A stretch of 64,000 bases of DNA from Spodoptera frugiperda. Its lineage: Eukaryota; Arthropoda; Insecta; Lepidoptera; Noctuidae. Both the position numbers and the translations under genes were made by a program. The stretch spans positions 1,170,001 to 1,234,000 of the forward strand of contig NC_064226.1 of the NCBI RefSeq assembly GCF_023101765.2, given 5' to 3'. Of the stretch, positions 21,929-33,420 are shown piece by piece. The notes under the pieces were generated by a model that saw only the letters and a list, made by a program, of their open reading frames with translations, was not told where the DNA came from and searched no databases. Positions within the stretch are counted from its first letter, which is position 1, and each line of letters starts with the position of its first letter.

Positions 21929-22116
21929 CTAGCTGTTGCCCGCGACTTCGTCTGGATTTGGGATTTGTTTTTTTATTCTAAATTAAAATTAGCCCAAGTT
22001 ACAAGTACAAGTATTACATCAGGTACTTGCCAATAAACGTCCAGCCATTTCGGAGATTAACCGGGACATTGTAAAAAATGTGATTTGGGTATATGTATTG
22101 GATATTCATATGCATG
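21929..22116 (-). mobile_element. Helitron/SINE-like repeat, CTAGCTGTTGCCCGCG family (copy 1)
   Basis: On the + strand it reads CTAGCTGTTGCCCGCGACTT, CCAGCCATTTCGGAGATTAA and ends ATATTCATATGCATG. The copy at 51806-51993 has the same order and the same end. The CTAG complement border is flanked by the expected base. Confidence 0.7.
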
Positions 22117-22761
22117 TTACTACATGAGCGAGTTTTTTAATATTACAAACCGACACTCCAATTTTATTTACTAGTCTAGACTAGATATTCATGTATTTAT
22201 GGTAGCACTGTTTTTATAAGTCTAATAAAAACTAATTAAACGCTAAATATCTTATTTCACTCCGGTAGATATACAGCTACCTATCTATCTAAAGCATAAT
22301 AGGCGTTACAGGATTCAAGTTCTCGATAATCGCGTCTCCATGATCAACTACAACGAGATCTTAATAAATTCGATTACACAATTAGAGCGAACGTAAGTCT
22401 AAGCTCTTTATCCCGACTAAACTTATTAAGTAAAATATCTTAAGTCATGCATAACTTAGAATATGTGCGACGCTAGACGTGCGATATGATGGAGCGCTTA
22501 TTATATTATATGCGAAGCTGTGAGTTACTTCTCTTACGCTTGCAAAATTACGTCATCCGACTCAACTACCGACCTTTTGCAGATATCGTAAAATTGTTGA
22601 ATTCAGTTGTAGCTTTATTATGTGTATTGAAGTGTGCGAGCAGTGGATTTTAATACCTATATCATAGAGTACACGACTAGAGGTACATATTTTTATAGTA
22701 TAGTGCACCTACTTAAAAAGAGTTTTGGAAATATATACATTTGGAAGGAAGTAAATAATAT

Positions 22762-22930
22762 GTGTGTAAGAGCCATGCTTTGGCACGAATGAGCCAGCTC
22801 GACCGGAGTGATACCACGGCCACACAGAAAACCCCAATTACCCCCAAATTACCAATTACCAAAAGGCCGGCAACGCACTTGTAACGCTTCTAGTGTTTTG
22901 GGTGTCCATGGGCGGCCGCGATTGCTTACA
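22762..22930 (+). repeat. Dispersed retroposon-like repeat, family 1 (copy 3)
   Basis: GACCGGAGTGATACCACGGC, AACGCACTTGTAACGCTTCT and GGGCGGCCGCGATTGCTTAC are shared with the other copies, and an A run follows. Confidence 0.7.
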
Positions 22931-23639
22931 AAAAAAAACATACCTGAAAAAGAGAGTAAACTTAACTTTCGACAAGTTAGGCCTAAAAGTGTTTTAAATA
23001 GTTTAAGCCTTAGGCCATTTATAACATTTTAAACCGCCATTTTGTAACCTGTAGAGAAGATGAAGAACCCTACAAGTTCTTCTACCAAACACTCTATATT
23101 TCACTTTATTAAGTCGTCTCGTGATTGAGCAAAATCTTTTGATAAACCTCTCGAAATTAATAATGATTCTAGATTCAATATTTGTCAAGCTAGAATTGAT
23201 GTTTCAGTTCATACGAGTTTATTGGGTTGTTCGTCAATAACCAATCATTGCACTGTGTTTGCTATGGATTTACTATTTCATTTGGAATGTAGAAAAAGGA
23301 TCGTTGATTAGATATCGGCTGCGTATGAGATACGTAATTAATTTTGAGCTAGATTGAATTGTGAAAGGGTTTGATTTATTTCGGTGACATATTCATCAAT
23401 CCATGTTTTATTGTATAAAGGTTTTTGAAGTTCAATATATAATGTCTATGTAATATCAAGCTTATAATGTTTTTATGGGATAAAGAGACACTGACTTTCC
23501 ATAATTTATAGTATAAAAAATGACAATCGTCCTCTGACTGGCTTTTGAATACTACTTATCTAGAAGAACATACAAGACAAGTCACATATGCGTTGACGGC
23601 CTTTAAAAAATACAGTATTTTCTTAAAGGTTTAAAGGTT
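22931..23639. other. AT-rich stretch, nothing recognised
   Basis: No coding frame or element was identified. Confidence 0.4.
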
Positions 23640-23870
23640 GCTTAAGTAAAGACAGAAGAAAGAAAGAAAAGGCATCTATTTCACAGAAGACAGGCACACA
23701 AATACAAAAATTATAAAACACAGAATTACTTATATAATATAAAATAATAAATATAAACTGCAAAGAGTAAATACAAGAACAAAGAAACAGCGGAATAGAA
23801 GAAAACAGTGAACATGAAATAAAAACAGAAATTTAATACTAATATAAACAATTGCGCTTGCCCACGTTAA
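23640..23870. repeat. Purine/A-rich repeat (copy 1)
   Basis: ACAAATACAAAAATTATAAA, ATAATATAAAATAATAAATA and GAAAACAGTGAACATGAAAT are matched in order at 49660-49830. The A-rich strand would fit the antisense of a T-rich retroposon UTR; the element type is unknown. Confidence 0.6.
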
Positions 23871-26608
23871 AAGGGACCACGTCAGAAGGTAATAATTGTT
23901 TAGTATATTTAGATAGGTACATTAGTTTCTAGTGACGTATTGTATAAAGGAGATATGTTATTGTGAGAGAATCACAGAGGGCAATAACACTCCTCTTGTT
24001 ATTAGTTTAATTTAGTGGAGTGCTCGTCTGGCTCCCACGTATCGGCTTCCCTTAACTAGTTTGATTTAAAATAATCACTAGGCTAGGCAATATTCCACGC
24101 TCTTGTTATTGGCAATTTATCGCCTAAGCTGTTATATGGGCGTTAATTAAATTCGATCTTGTCATTAAAAACTGTACCTAGTTATTGAGAGGTTTCTGTT
24201 TCATGAAGACTATTTGTCTATATTTAACTTTGAGTGAGTTAGGGGGTATTCAGATAACTCTATAGGTTATGGCGATTGAGACTGATTGGTAGGTTGAAAT
24301 TCATTTTATAATGAACTTAGTGAGTAACTTAGTAGGTATTTTATGTCTCTTTCTGTTTCTTTTTCTTACTTTATCTTGCAACTTAGCAATCGGTTTTCTG
24401 GAAACAATAATCCAACATGCTATCAGATTTCATCAGAGAGAAGTGTCGTGAGCCGAGTTGGGCATCCATTGATGACTAAATCATCTGTTGTCAACAAATT
24501 TTGTAACCAGATCTATTACATTATTTCTCTTGAGCCGAGAAAATCTTATACTGCTACGAAGCCTCGTAAGAGTCCCGTTTTTTCTGTTTAAACAACTTTT
24601 TTTCTTTGTCGTTCTATTAGTAACTTTACCAACAATGAGTATAACAAAGGCACAATACGGGCAAATCTCTCCCAACCACAGTGCGACCACTACCAGATAG
24701 GTACGTATTAATAATTCCATCAGCTGGAGGCTAATCCAGCCAGACGCCCACTTGGAGCCGCGGAAAAGCAGTTCGGCTGAACAAAGGAAAACATCTGCAA
24801 TCTTATTGTTATTCGATATTGACCCGAAGCACTTCACGAGGTCACCATAGAAATTGAATAATTCATGGCAGAACGCTTCCAAATTAATTTATAGAGTGGA
24901 TAATTACACGCCCTCGGGGAAAATTCCATTTGAATAATGTAATTATGACCGTATGCCGTAAGAATAAACCCAAATTGTAATAAATTGTAGGAAATGGGCA
25001 AATGTATTAAATGGACGTTTGTTATTAATGTATTTTTTTTTCAGGGCTGTACTTTTATTTCCTAGATTAGGGCATTAATCAAAGAGCCTACAATTACTGC
25101 ACAATGGCCGGCCGAGTGTTGAATGCCAATGGAAGTGTGTGTATGTATTGTGCCACCGACCCACAGCCCGCCACCGACCAGTTACTGTGTCCGTGTTGAT
25201 TGTGTTTACCATTACTAAATGTATACTTACAGCAGTATACAGCGTGATACCAACCGAGTCACTCAACAATGATAGTCAAACATAATCCCCCGCTGTATTT
25301 TTATGTGGTCACCTGATTTCGGAGCAGACGCTCATTAAAATGAACACAAGCCGAGCGTCCTTGAAATACTTGACTTGTAAACTTTGCTTTAAAACCACCA
25401 AAGGCCTAGCCCTAATAAGACTTAATTGTAGTGTATCACATATAAACTTGTGTTGCTCGGTTTTGTGAGCCCAGTTTAATGGGTCGAGATCAAAGGCCCT
25501 CCAGGCTGAAATCCCTTTGTTCGGCGGACGCAAACGCGTGCGTTCACGTCGGACCTAACCACGAACGCGGCGGTTAGCGTTAAGCCGCCGCACAAAGCTC
25601 GCCACTTACATAATGTGAGGCAAAAAGTTGGACACTAGGCCGTATTTATGAGCAGGTGTATTAATGTTCATAATAGATGATGAGGCGGCGTAAATATGGA
25701 GGAAACGAAACCAGGTGATAGACGTGCGAGATCAAGCTGCGACTCCTTGCCCCTCCCCCACCTTCCTCCGAAGCCTCTTAGTATTGTTCCGGTAAATTCA
25801 CAGACACGCCGCAGCACTCTCAGACCTCAATTAATTCATATTATTTTTAATGCGTGGACAACAGACATATTTTTGAAAGAAGGTCAGAGTTATTTTTGCA
25901 AACTTTATTAAAATGTTTATCTTCAGTACACTGTTGATGATAATTACAGAAGAATTAACTTTTAAACAGCCGAGAAGACACCAGTGTCACTTCCATTATA
26001 GGCTTTATTTCCATTGTTTAGAGACTACTATGATATGAACAAAGATGCGAAGTTGATGTAGTTGGGTTGACGGTAGCACATGCAAGAAACACATGATGTT
26101 TGACATAAAGGGGATGCATCATGCATGCATGCGAGTTTACTATAATAATAATAACTTTATTGACCAAAAATCTAGCAACAGACACATACCAGTATATTAT
26201 TATTTCACAAAAAAAAAACATTACCACAACAAGAGGCCGGCAACAAAAGTCTTCTCTGAAAAATTGTGAGCCGAGGTATTTTGGCGCACAATATAAATTA
26301 AGACGCAGCACTTACTCCACAAGAATAAAAAGAAGCTTTTCTGAAGAATAATTTTAAATCGAGCAATTTTTGTTTGAGTCTTATTTGGGAAACAACGGAG
26401 GTTGTGCGCCGTCTTGTCACTGGTATAATGATGTAATATTGCAATAATAGGAGACACGACGACCTTCACCAATTAAATTGGTTCATCTTCTAAAAATGGA
26501 CAGGTCTGTACTTTGCTTCTTTTTAGAAAAGCCATTTGTATCTTGAGTTTTTCTCTGTGATGTGCTGACTACAGTGAATGTTTCATAATATTAACTTTAA
26601 TACAACTT
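23871..26608. other. Mostly unique intronic stretch
   Basis: A 133-codon frame at 24481-24882 (-) and a 71-codon frame at 25696-25911 (+) are open but unrecognised. A near-perfect GC hairpin lies at 25567-25591. No repeat family was recognised. Confidence 0.4.
25567..25591. repeat. GC-rich hairpin
   Basis: GCGGCGGTTA is followed by GCGT and TAAGCCGCCGC, giving a 10-bp stem with one bulged base and a 4-base loop, within CpG-rich unique sequence. Confidence 0.7.
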
Positions 26609-26847
26609 CATAGGCTGACGGCGCGGTTGGCGCGGTAGCTAGGAAACCGGTTGCCACATAAAGTGTAGTAGAGGGTTCGATCCCGCATGGAACAAACCTT
26701 TATATTATTCACAAATTGTTTTTTGGATCTGGGTGTCATGTTGGACGTGAACTTGTATGTTTGTTGTGCCTCACCCACAACGCAGAGTAAAATTCTAGTG
26801 TGAGGCAAAGTTTTTATAAAAAATAAATATAAATAAAATAAATAGGC
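26609..26847 (+). mobile_element. tRNA-derived SINE with intact A and B boxes
   Basis: The head contains an A box TGGCGCGGTAGCTAGG at 26628-26643 and a B box GGTTCGATCCC at 26674-26684, spaced as in tRNA-type RNA polymerase III promoters. The body has GGATCTGGGTGTCATGTTGG and GTGAACTTGTATGTTTGT, and the tail is A/T-rich (AAATAAATATAAATAAAATA). The copies at 10136 and 19866 are decayed relatives in the opposite orientation. Confidence 0.85.
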
Positions 26848-27049
26848 GCCAAACCAGTCTTTCATCACCTTCATTTTCCAAGTAAATTAATTTACATTCA
26901 TCGTCGTACAAAAATTTAATTCCATAATGCGAAATATTCCTTTCAGCCGTACGCAAACCCAAAACCGCTATACATGGTGAAAAAAGAAGCGTAATTTTTC
27001 GTCGACCATAATCACGTCATTAACTGTGAGGGCTGGTATTATGTAATTG

Positions 27050-27260
27050 GCTCTTTGTGCAGGAAAAGGCACTCGCTACGTACTTTGAAGTGTACTTATT
27101 TAGGGCTCCGGCATTCTTCGCCGGTGAAGCCGCGGAATTTACATTAGCTATGGCCAAGGGGCTTTATCAAACAGCTGCTGCCCCCGGATTAACCTCTCCG
27201 TAATTTGACGGAATTTCGCCAGTTTACGAGATCTTCTGCCCGGTGTGAAGCCGAGGTAGT
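27050..27260 (+). other. GC-richer unique block with splice-like CAG and open frame
   Basis: TTGGCTCTTTGTGCAG ends at 27062 and an open frame then runs 46 codons to TAA at 27201. It contains FTLAMAKGLYQTAAAPG. The DNA also has a CAGCTG E-box and a GGATTA homeobox-type site. I do not recognise the protein, and a conserved non-coding element is at least as likely as an exon. Confidence 0.3.
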
Positions 27261-28618
27261 TTCGCGTTGCGTTCCATGTTAAGCACGACACGTTCAGTCG
27301 TCGCTACTCTTTATCTCCGTATCGATGGTCCAATATTTCTGCAAATACTTCTATTTCTCGCAATGTTTGAATTCTGTGAGGGTATAATAACATGTCAAAA
27401 GCAGTTTATCGCTTTGTTAGCGACCCTTATTTATTTAGATGTTCTCGTACACATATAGGTAAATACATAAAGTACTAGCTGCCCTTTGTGCGAGCACCGA
27501 AAGAGTCGCGCGGTCTAAAAACAGTCATAAAAGTTTACTTTTATGACTTCCGACTTGTGTGAGGAGATAAGATACTCCTACTAGTCAGTTTTACGTGAGT
27601 TCGGCCATTGTACTTCACGATGAAATATATTGGATCGCTATAAATCGATTTCTTAAGAGGGTTTTCTATACCGAAGCCTATATTGTAACAAAATAAGGTA
27701 AGATAACTTATTTATGTCGAAGTAACATATCATGGCATTCTCCTTTATAGCATCGTGTTTAATCCACAATGATTACCTTTTTTCAATTTAATTCTCTCTA
27801 CAATAGCTTGATCAAAGTACCTTTCTAAGTACCACTGTTGATCTTCAAAACAATCTTAAAACAAAACAAAACTCGTCTCCAGCTGATCCCATCCTCGTCC
27901 CTTACACTCGCAATAACAATAAAAACAAAGGGACATCAGAATCAATGGTGGGCCCTTCAAACTGCGTGTAAAACTATATGTTGTTCCGAATTTCCGAATT
28001 TCCGAAACGAGAGTCGGTAAATTGAGGCGAGAGAAACATGGACTGGTCCAGTGGACACCTTGGAACCTGGCCAGAGGTCCTCCCTCCCTGAGATCGATAC
28101 CTCCGCCCTCTTGGAGGCTCTATCGCTGAATTATCGCCTCTCCTTCGTTTACACGGCGCGTTGGATAGCCACTTTTGTAAGGTTTATGTGCGGACCATGT
28201 AGGAAGTTGTGTGGCGACGCGGGGGTTCTGAATGTGAGGCCGGCTTTTTGTATTTGGAAATGTACGTTATTGTGTTTGGATGCAGTACTATACTAGTGTG
28301 GTTAATCAAACTTTATTTAAAGGGAATTACGTTAAATTGCCTCTTGTACTTGTACTACAAATATTAATAAGTTTTAAGCTCTCGTATATAAGACACAAAG
28401 TGCTTGCATACCAAGGGTTAGTACTCTGAATATAACTTTAAAATAATTTCTTTTTTCGAATATTTTATATCGATTCTACGATCGAGATGAATAAAATAAT
28501 ACAATGAACATAATTTCATCAACCGTTTTCAATGTTTCAAATGATTACTCGAGATTTTTCTATCTTTTTATGTAATACAAAGAGTCACTTAATTTAGAAA
28601 AAGAATACAAAAAGTCGG

Positions 28619-28760
28619 TATGACGTCACTAACATGTTATTTGTTTATTTTTTGTATGGAATCGTCATTCTATAAACATTTTTAAATTTAAAATGAGAAC
28701 AAAATATATTGCTATTCTAGTCATTTTGGGCGTGACGTCATTGACATGTCATTTGTTTTT
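28619..28760 (+). promoter_or_regulatory. Direct repeat pair around TGACGTCA sites
   Basis: TATGACGTCACTAACATGTT and CGTGACGTCATTGACATGTC, each followed by ATTTGTTT, lie 112 bp apart in the same orientation. Both contain the full CRE/ATF palindrome. Confidence 0.5.
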
Positions 28761-30009
28761 ATTTATATTGTGAATGAAGAAAGATAAATTATGTAAAACA
28801 AAATCACACAACATTTGTTTTTAAAATACGTAATGAATTATGGATACCAATAATTTTAAATTGTAAATCATTACTAAAACCTCTCTACCATTTAAGCGCG
28901 ATACGAAGACTAATCGATTTCATATAAAATTAAAATTCTATATTACTACATAGAATTTAATTATTTTTTTACGTAAGTATATATAAAAAGTTATTTAAAA
29001 CGTTAACCAGTTAAAGCAAGCACAAGCGTGTGTAAAATAATGTATCATACGATTTCAGTTCGGTGTAATGGCAGGATTTAGTTAACCTGTTTTATTTGCG
29101 CGCCACAACGTTAAAGTCGGCAGCAATTTTCACGCTTAAACGGCGTCAATTCAATGTATCACAATTTCATAAATATAAATCCTTACCCAGGCGACCTACA
29201 AAAGTTTAAACATTTTTATTTAATGCTCGAACATATTTTTATGTGAAAAAATAAAGTTGGGCTGAGTTCCAGGGCGAAGACATGCGAAGCGTGCCACTAA
29301 AACTCTCTTAGCTTTGTGCATAAACAAGCTTAAACATAAGTGCCGTTAAAGCTCTGGCATCCATATTTAAAGGGGAGGTATGTGAGCCTGTGTACTGTGT
29401 AGTGTGTGTGTTTGTGTATTGTGTATCACGTTACAACACAAATGTCGTAAGTGAGGATACAAATTGAATGGTTCCAAATCCCCCAAATGGAAATATCCGA
29501 TTCCTCGGCAGGCACCAGGAAGACACTCCTATTGTTCACATCCAGAGTTTGTGTTACAGCTTTATTAATTCATTGTTTACTTCATTCGATATTTAACGCG
29601 TTTATGCGTGTAACAATATCATATTCGTTGCTGAAAACTTTCATACACAAGAGCCGGTGCGTTCCAATAACAGCGAAAACAAATATATCATCGAAACGAA
29701 ACAAACTTTAGTATAGATGATCAAACAATACGTGGCTAAATTTTGTAAAAAAAAAAACATTGTTCATATTGTTGCAAAACTGTTTCAATTTGCCTAAACT
29801 TTGTACATATTCATTTTAATCAAAATTCTATTTTTTACGGCTTGCAATATATAATTTGTGGAGTTGAAATGATTCATTCTGTGCTGACAAAAGCCATTCA
29901 CGTTTTATATTTTTACCTTCAGTTGACTATTGTTGGGATCAATAGAAACTAGGACAGAATAGAGGTCCCAAAAGTATGCTCTATCTGTTTACTTACAGAA
30001 CTTTATGTT

Positions 30010-30085
30010 ATCTCCACTCACTGGGTGGTTCCGGATTCAATTCCGGGAGTATGTTTGTCCTAACAAAAGCTATGCATATTTACTG
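30010..30085 (+). repeat. Possible SINE fragment with tRNA T-arm-like hairpin
   Basis: GGTTCCGGATTCAATTCCGG resembles a T-arm with its loop (CCGGA-TTCAATT-CCGGG). No A box or acceptor stem is visible, so it is not a functional tRNA gene. Confidence 0.3.
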
Positions 30086-30292
30086 CTATGTTTGTTTCAA
30101 AATATTATTTTAGAGTACATAACAAGTATTTTGAATGCATATATTCATTGGCTATCAGGAAACAATGGTGCAGTTAAGTGAATAGTTTTTAGAACAACGA
30201 TAGTGCAAACCAAAACGAAACAGAATAATAATCAAGTTAAGTAAAGAGCCATCAGACCACCACAGATAGGGCCCAGTATGGCTGATGCCTGA

Positions 30293-30450
30293 TCCGGAAC
30301 TGCGGACTGCCTAGCGGGTTAACCGGGGCTCCAGCTCGAAAAGCAAGAGTAGGAACGGGGTGGTTTTTAGTCAGTTAGAGTCTGACACTCCCTCTTGCCT
30401 CGCCCAAGGCGGGAGAAGTCATTGGATAATTTTCGCCCCTCAAAAATAAA
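30293..30450 (+). repeat. SINE-like repeat, family 2 (copy 5, best preserved)
   Basis: TCCGGAACTGCGGACTGCCT, ACCGGGGCTCCAGCTCGAAA, GGAACGGGGTGGTTTTTAGT and CCCAAGGCGGGAGAAGTCAT are in order, followed by a CAAAAATAAAAG end. Confidence 0.85.
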
Positions 30451-33082
30451 AGTAAAAAGTAGCGTGTCAGTAATCAGCATCTAATGAGTAGAAATAAGCA
30501 ATAGACAAGTGCAGCAGGGGCGCGCCATTAGTCTAGCTAACGAGGAAGTTAATGGGACACTGAGCCAGCAATTACAAGCTTCAACAAATCCCTATTGTGT
30601 TATTGTTTTTAATGGACAAGTTGAAGTGTTTACGCGAACGTTAGTTACTCCAAGTTGCATGATTTACGCGCAAAAGTTGCGTAAGAGATTGCGGCAGCGC
30701 GTACGCTTTTATCTTCTTACATTATCCTATTACTCAGTTACTCAGTTATAATTCAATTGTAGATGTTTGGCCAACGACAGTTTTTGTGAATTCGTGCCGG
30801 CGACGATGTGTTGGTAAACATGGTGATAGCTTGCTTTCCTGAATATATTTGATGTTTCGAGTGTTTGTCGTGTTGTGTGACGTCACCACACGCCATTATG
30901 TCATCGTGTTTTTCCATGTGCTGTCGTGTGAATTCTGTGTTCTTGTTAAATTATTCGAAAATAGTTGCAGAAAATTGTTAGAAAAAATGTTCTGTCGTTA
31001 AAAATGTGATTGAATAAATTGATCAATTAACCGTTGACTTTTGTTTGAGAATTTTCACGTAAAACTGTATTTAGTAAGCTAAATACAGTTATTACAAAGC
31101 ATTTGCCTCAAAAAACATATTAAGAAAATATCAAATAAAAAAAGAACGAAAAGCATACGCATTACGCATGATTAGCGCCGAAATATCAAGCATCCACTCG
31201 GATTTCGGATAAGCAAGTTCCAGCGTCTTAGCGAACATATCCGAATATCCGCGTATCCGGGCCGGTGCGGTAATAAATCTGCCAGTTTATCGGAGCCGGC
31301 GTGACGCGGGTGCCGTCGAACGCACGGATAACAAACATAAGACTAGCATTCATTATTCTCCATTACCCAAACAATACTCAATGCGCTTCAATTCTTTACT
31401 TTAGTACCCAAATAATAAGCTTCACTCTCCACTTGCCCATTTCTCCACAAAAAGACCATTTGGGTGTTTCCGCGCAATAATTTTTAAAACAGTTTCCCCC
31501 AGTATTAGATGTTAAAAATGTACGAACCGTATTGAATTTTCTCCTTTTGTGGTCCGCGAAGAAGTAACGGTAATTGTTATGGTCTATTGTAATTATTGTA
31601 ATGTTGAAAGGATCGAGTTTTTGGCACAGATTGCACCAAGAAAATATTTTATAAATAAACGTCTATTTTAAACCACGTAGATTTTAATAGAAAACATAAA
31701 CACAGCACATTTAGAGTATTAAAAGATAAAATAAGACGATCTAAGTGCTCCCTAATTTAGAAAAATGATTTTAATGATATCGTTTTGGCCATCCATTAGG
31801 TAATGAGCCCCGGCATGTCAAAGCTGACATTCGTCCATTAATGCCGTAAAAGGCCGAAAACTTTAAATATCAAGATCTTATTTCCTCTGAGTAAAAGTCG
31901 TTTTGAAACGACATTAAGTTCAGTCTATCTGCCGGCCATCGCGACTCATCACAACTTTCAAAATTATCTTGAGATGAGTAAGTGGCAACTATGTACAGTA
32001 GTCAGTAGTTCAAGCTACTCCAATCTCCCAATTTTTGCCATTAGGTTTTCAACTTTATAGTCAATGTAATAAAGTTAAATATCTAATAAAGAAAGGAGTA
32101 GGTTGATGTGCTGCAGCCACTGTAAACACATAGGTTACGCAACTACGCATACATGAATCAATTAAAAGTTTTCTATCATATTAGTATGTATTCTTAGAAT
32201 CTGACATAATTTAAAGCCATATCTCATAATAAGTTTTCTTAGCATCAAAAATGTATGAAACGATATTAATTTCCTAAAGTTAGGCAGTGCCTATCAACAT
32301 CCACAATATTGGAATCTTAAGATACGATCAATGGAGCGGGCCGAGACAGATTACTGTTGCTATTCTTAATATACTACCTATGTATATGTACTAAATAGGT
32401 ATGTATCGCGGTCTGTGTCCCAGATTGTACACAAGATAATTTGCATAGTGCCATCACTCAACTAACTCATAAGCCACCTTTATGTGGATCTCAGAATTAA
32501 TGGAGAATTTGCGTTATATTAAATTTTCACTTAATTTACAGTATAATGATATCTTAGTCGATGCTTATCATTAGGGTCTGAGATGAAAAGGAGTGATTGA
32601 TGATACCCTGGCACGTTGAAAACACTGAATCACTGTTGTCTGTCGGTTTCACTTAAACCCTTTTCATTTTATAAAAGGGTTCATATTTTTTAGCATAGAA
32701 AACATGACGCCGTTTTTGCCCACAATTTTACGGCACTAACTTAATGAATTCGTTTTATTCTTACTACGAGTATAAACAAATGAAGTTTGGCAAAGTTTAC
32801 TTGAACATAAGAATTCGTTGTAGTCAATTTGGAGCTAACATTTACTTAGGTGCTAGTCATTACGTAAAAGAAGCGTTTGTTGTTTTTGTTCTAGTCCTCA
32901 CTGTTGTAAGACATTATTATAAAGTTGTTAGTATTTTAATAGTAAGTTTAGTAAATTGTTGTTTTATCAGTATGACTGGTGAAAAGTGGGAGTATTCAGT
33001 TCGGGATAAATATATAGTTAGGTACCTAGATTTTTTTTATTCAGTACTCATATCCAAAGTTTATTTATTTTTTGTCTTTTTT
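30451..33082. other. Mostly unique intronic stretch
   Basis: A TGACGTCA site is at 30878-30885 and a perfect hairpin at 31063-31090. A 145-codon AT-rich frame starts at 32744 and is discussed as a finding. No repeat family was recognised before 33083. Confidence 0.4.
31063..31090. repeat. Perfect 12-bp stem hairpin
   Basis: AACTGTATTTAG, TAAG, CTAAATACAGTT form a perfect 12-bp stem with a 4-base loop. No T run follows that would suggest an RNA polymerase III terminator. Confidence 0.8.
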
Positions 33083-33304
33083 CGACCTAACCGAACGTCC
33101 ACTGCAGGGTACCACCCGAAAATCAGCGTTGAGTGTTACCGCACTCAACATAATGCTGAGGTGGAGGCCTATTCGGTATAGACATGTTAGGAAACTGTTT
33201 TGAGCTTTAATATTGTTATTTAAATTTTGTAATGTTTATCTTTTGGTATTATTATTATTTCTGTCTGTATCTGTGTACATGTAATGTGCCGAATAAATTA
33301 ATTG
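33083..33304 (+). repeat. Retroposon-like 3' region ending GCCGAATAAATTAATT
   Basis: GTACCACCCGAAAATCAGCG, TGCTGAGGTGGAGGCCTATT and ATGTGCCGAATAAATTAATT resemble, from memory, the 3' end of a dispersed lepidopteran element. The last third of the 145-codon frame at 32744 overlaps it. Confidence 0.45.
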
Positions 33305-33369
33305 TTTCTTTAATTAAGTATATACTCGTATATTGTTAAAAAGCAGGCTGGTTAATGCTCAAATCAACT

Positions 33370-33420
33370 TGTGAGAAGAGGCCTTTGCTTAGCACTTGTA
33401 GATTATTTATGATGATGAGC
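33370..33420 (+). repeat. LINE-like 3' tail with GATGAT end
   Basis: GAGAAGAGGCCTTTGCTTAG and TTATTTATGATGATGAGC follow the GAGGCC(T)TTTGCCCAGCAGT...GATGATGAT pattern seen at the ends of RTE-like lepidopteran elements. Confidence 0.5.

Larger units (their letters stand above)
26848..29990. other. Mostly unique stretch with candidate conserved blocks
   Basis: No gene is confirmed. A GC-richer block lies at 27050-27260 with a splice-like CAG and a 46-codon open frame, another GC-richer block lies at 28035-28230, and a pair of TGACGTCA direct repeats lies at 28619-28760. Confidence 0.4.

Noticed and set aside
24481..24882. 133-codon - strand frame
   Set aside because: The frame lacks recognisable domains, overlaps open frames on the other strand, and is within what chance allows in six frames over 64 kb.
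26609..26700. Functional tRNA gene at the head of the SINE
   Set aside because: A and B boxes are present but the cloverleaf stems do not pair well and the sequence continues into a SINE body.
30020..30060. tRNA gene suggested by a T-arm-like hairpin
   Set aside because: No acceptor stem, D arm, anticodon arm or A box is present; it is at most a SINE fragment.
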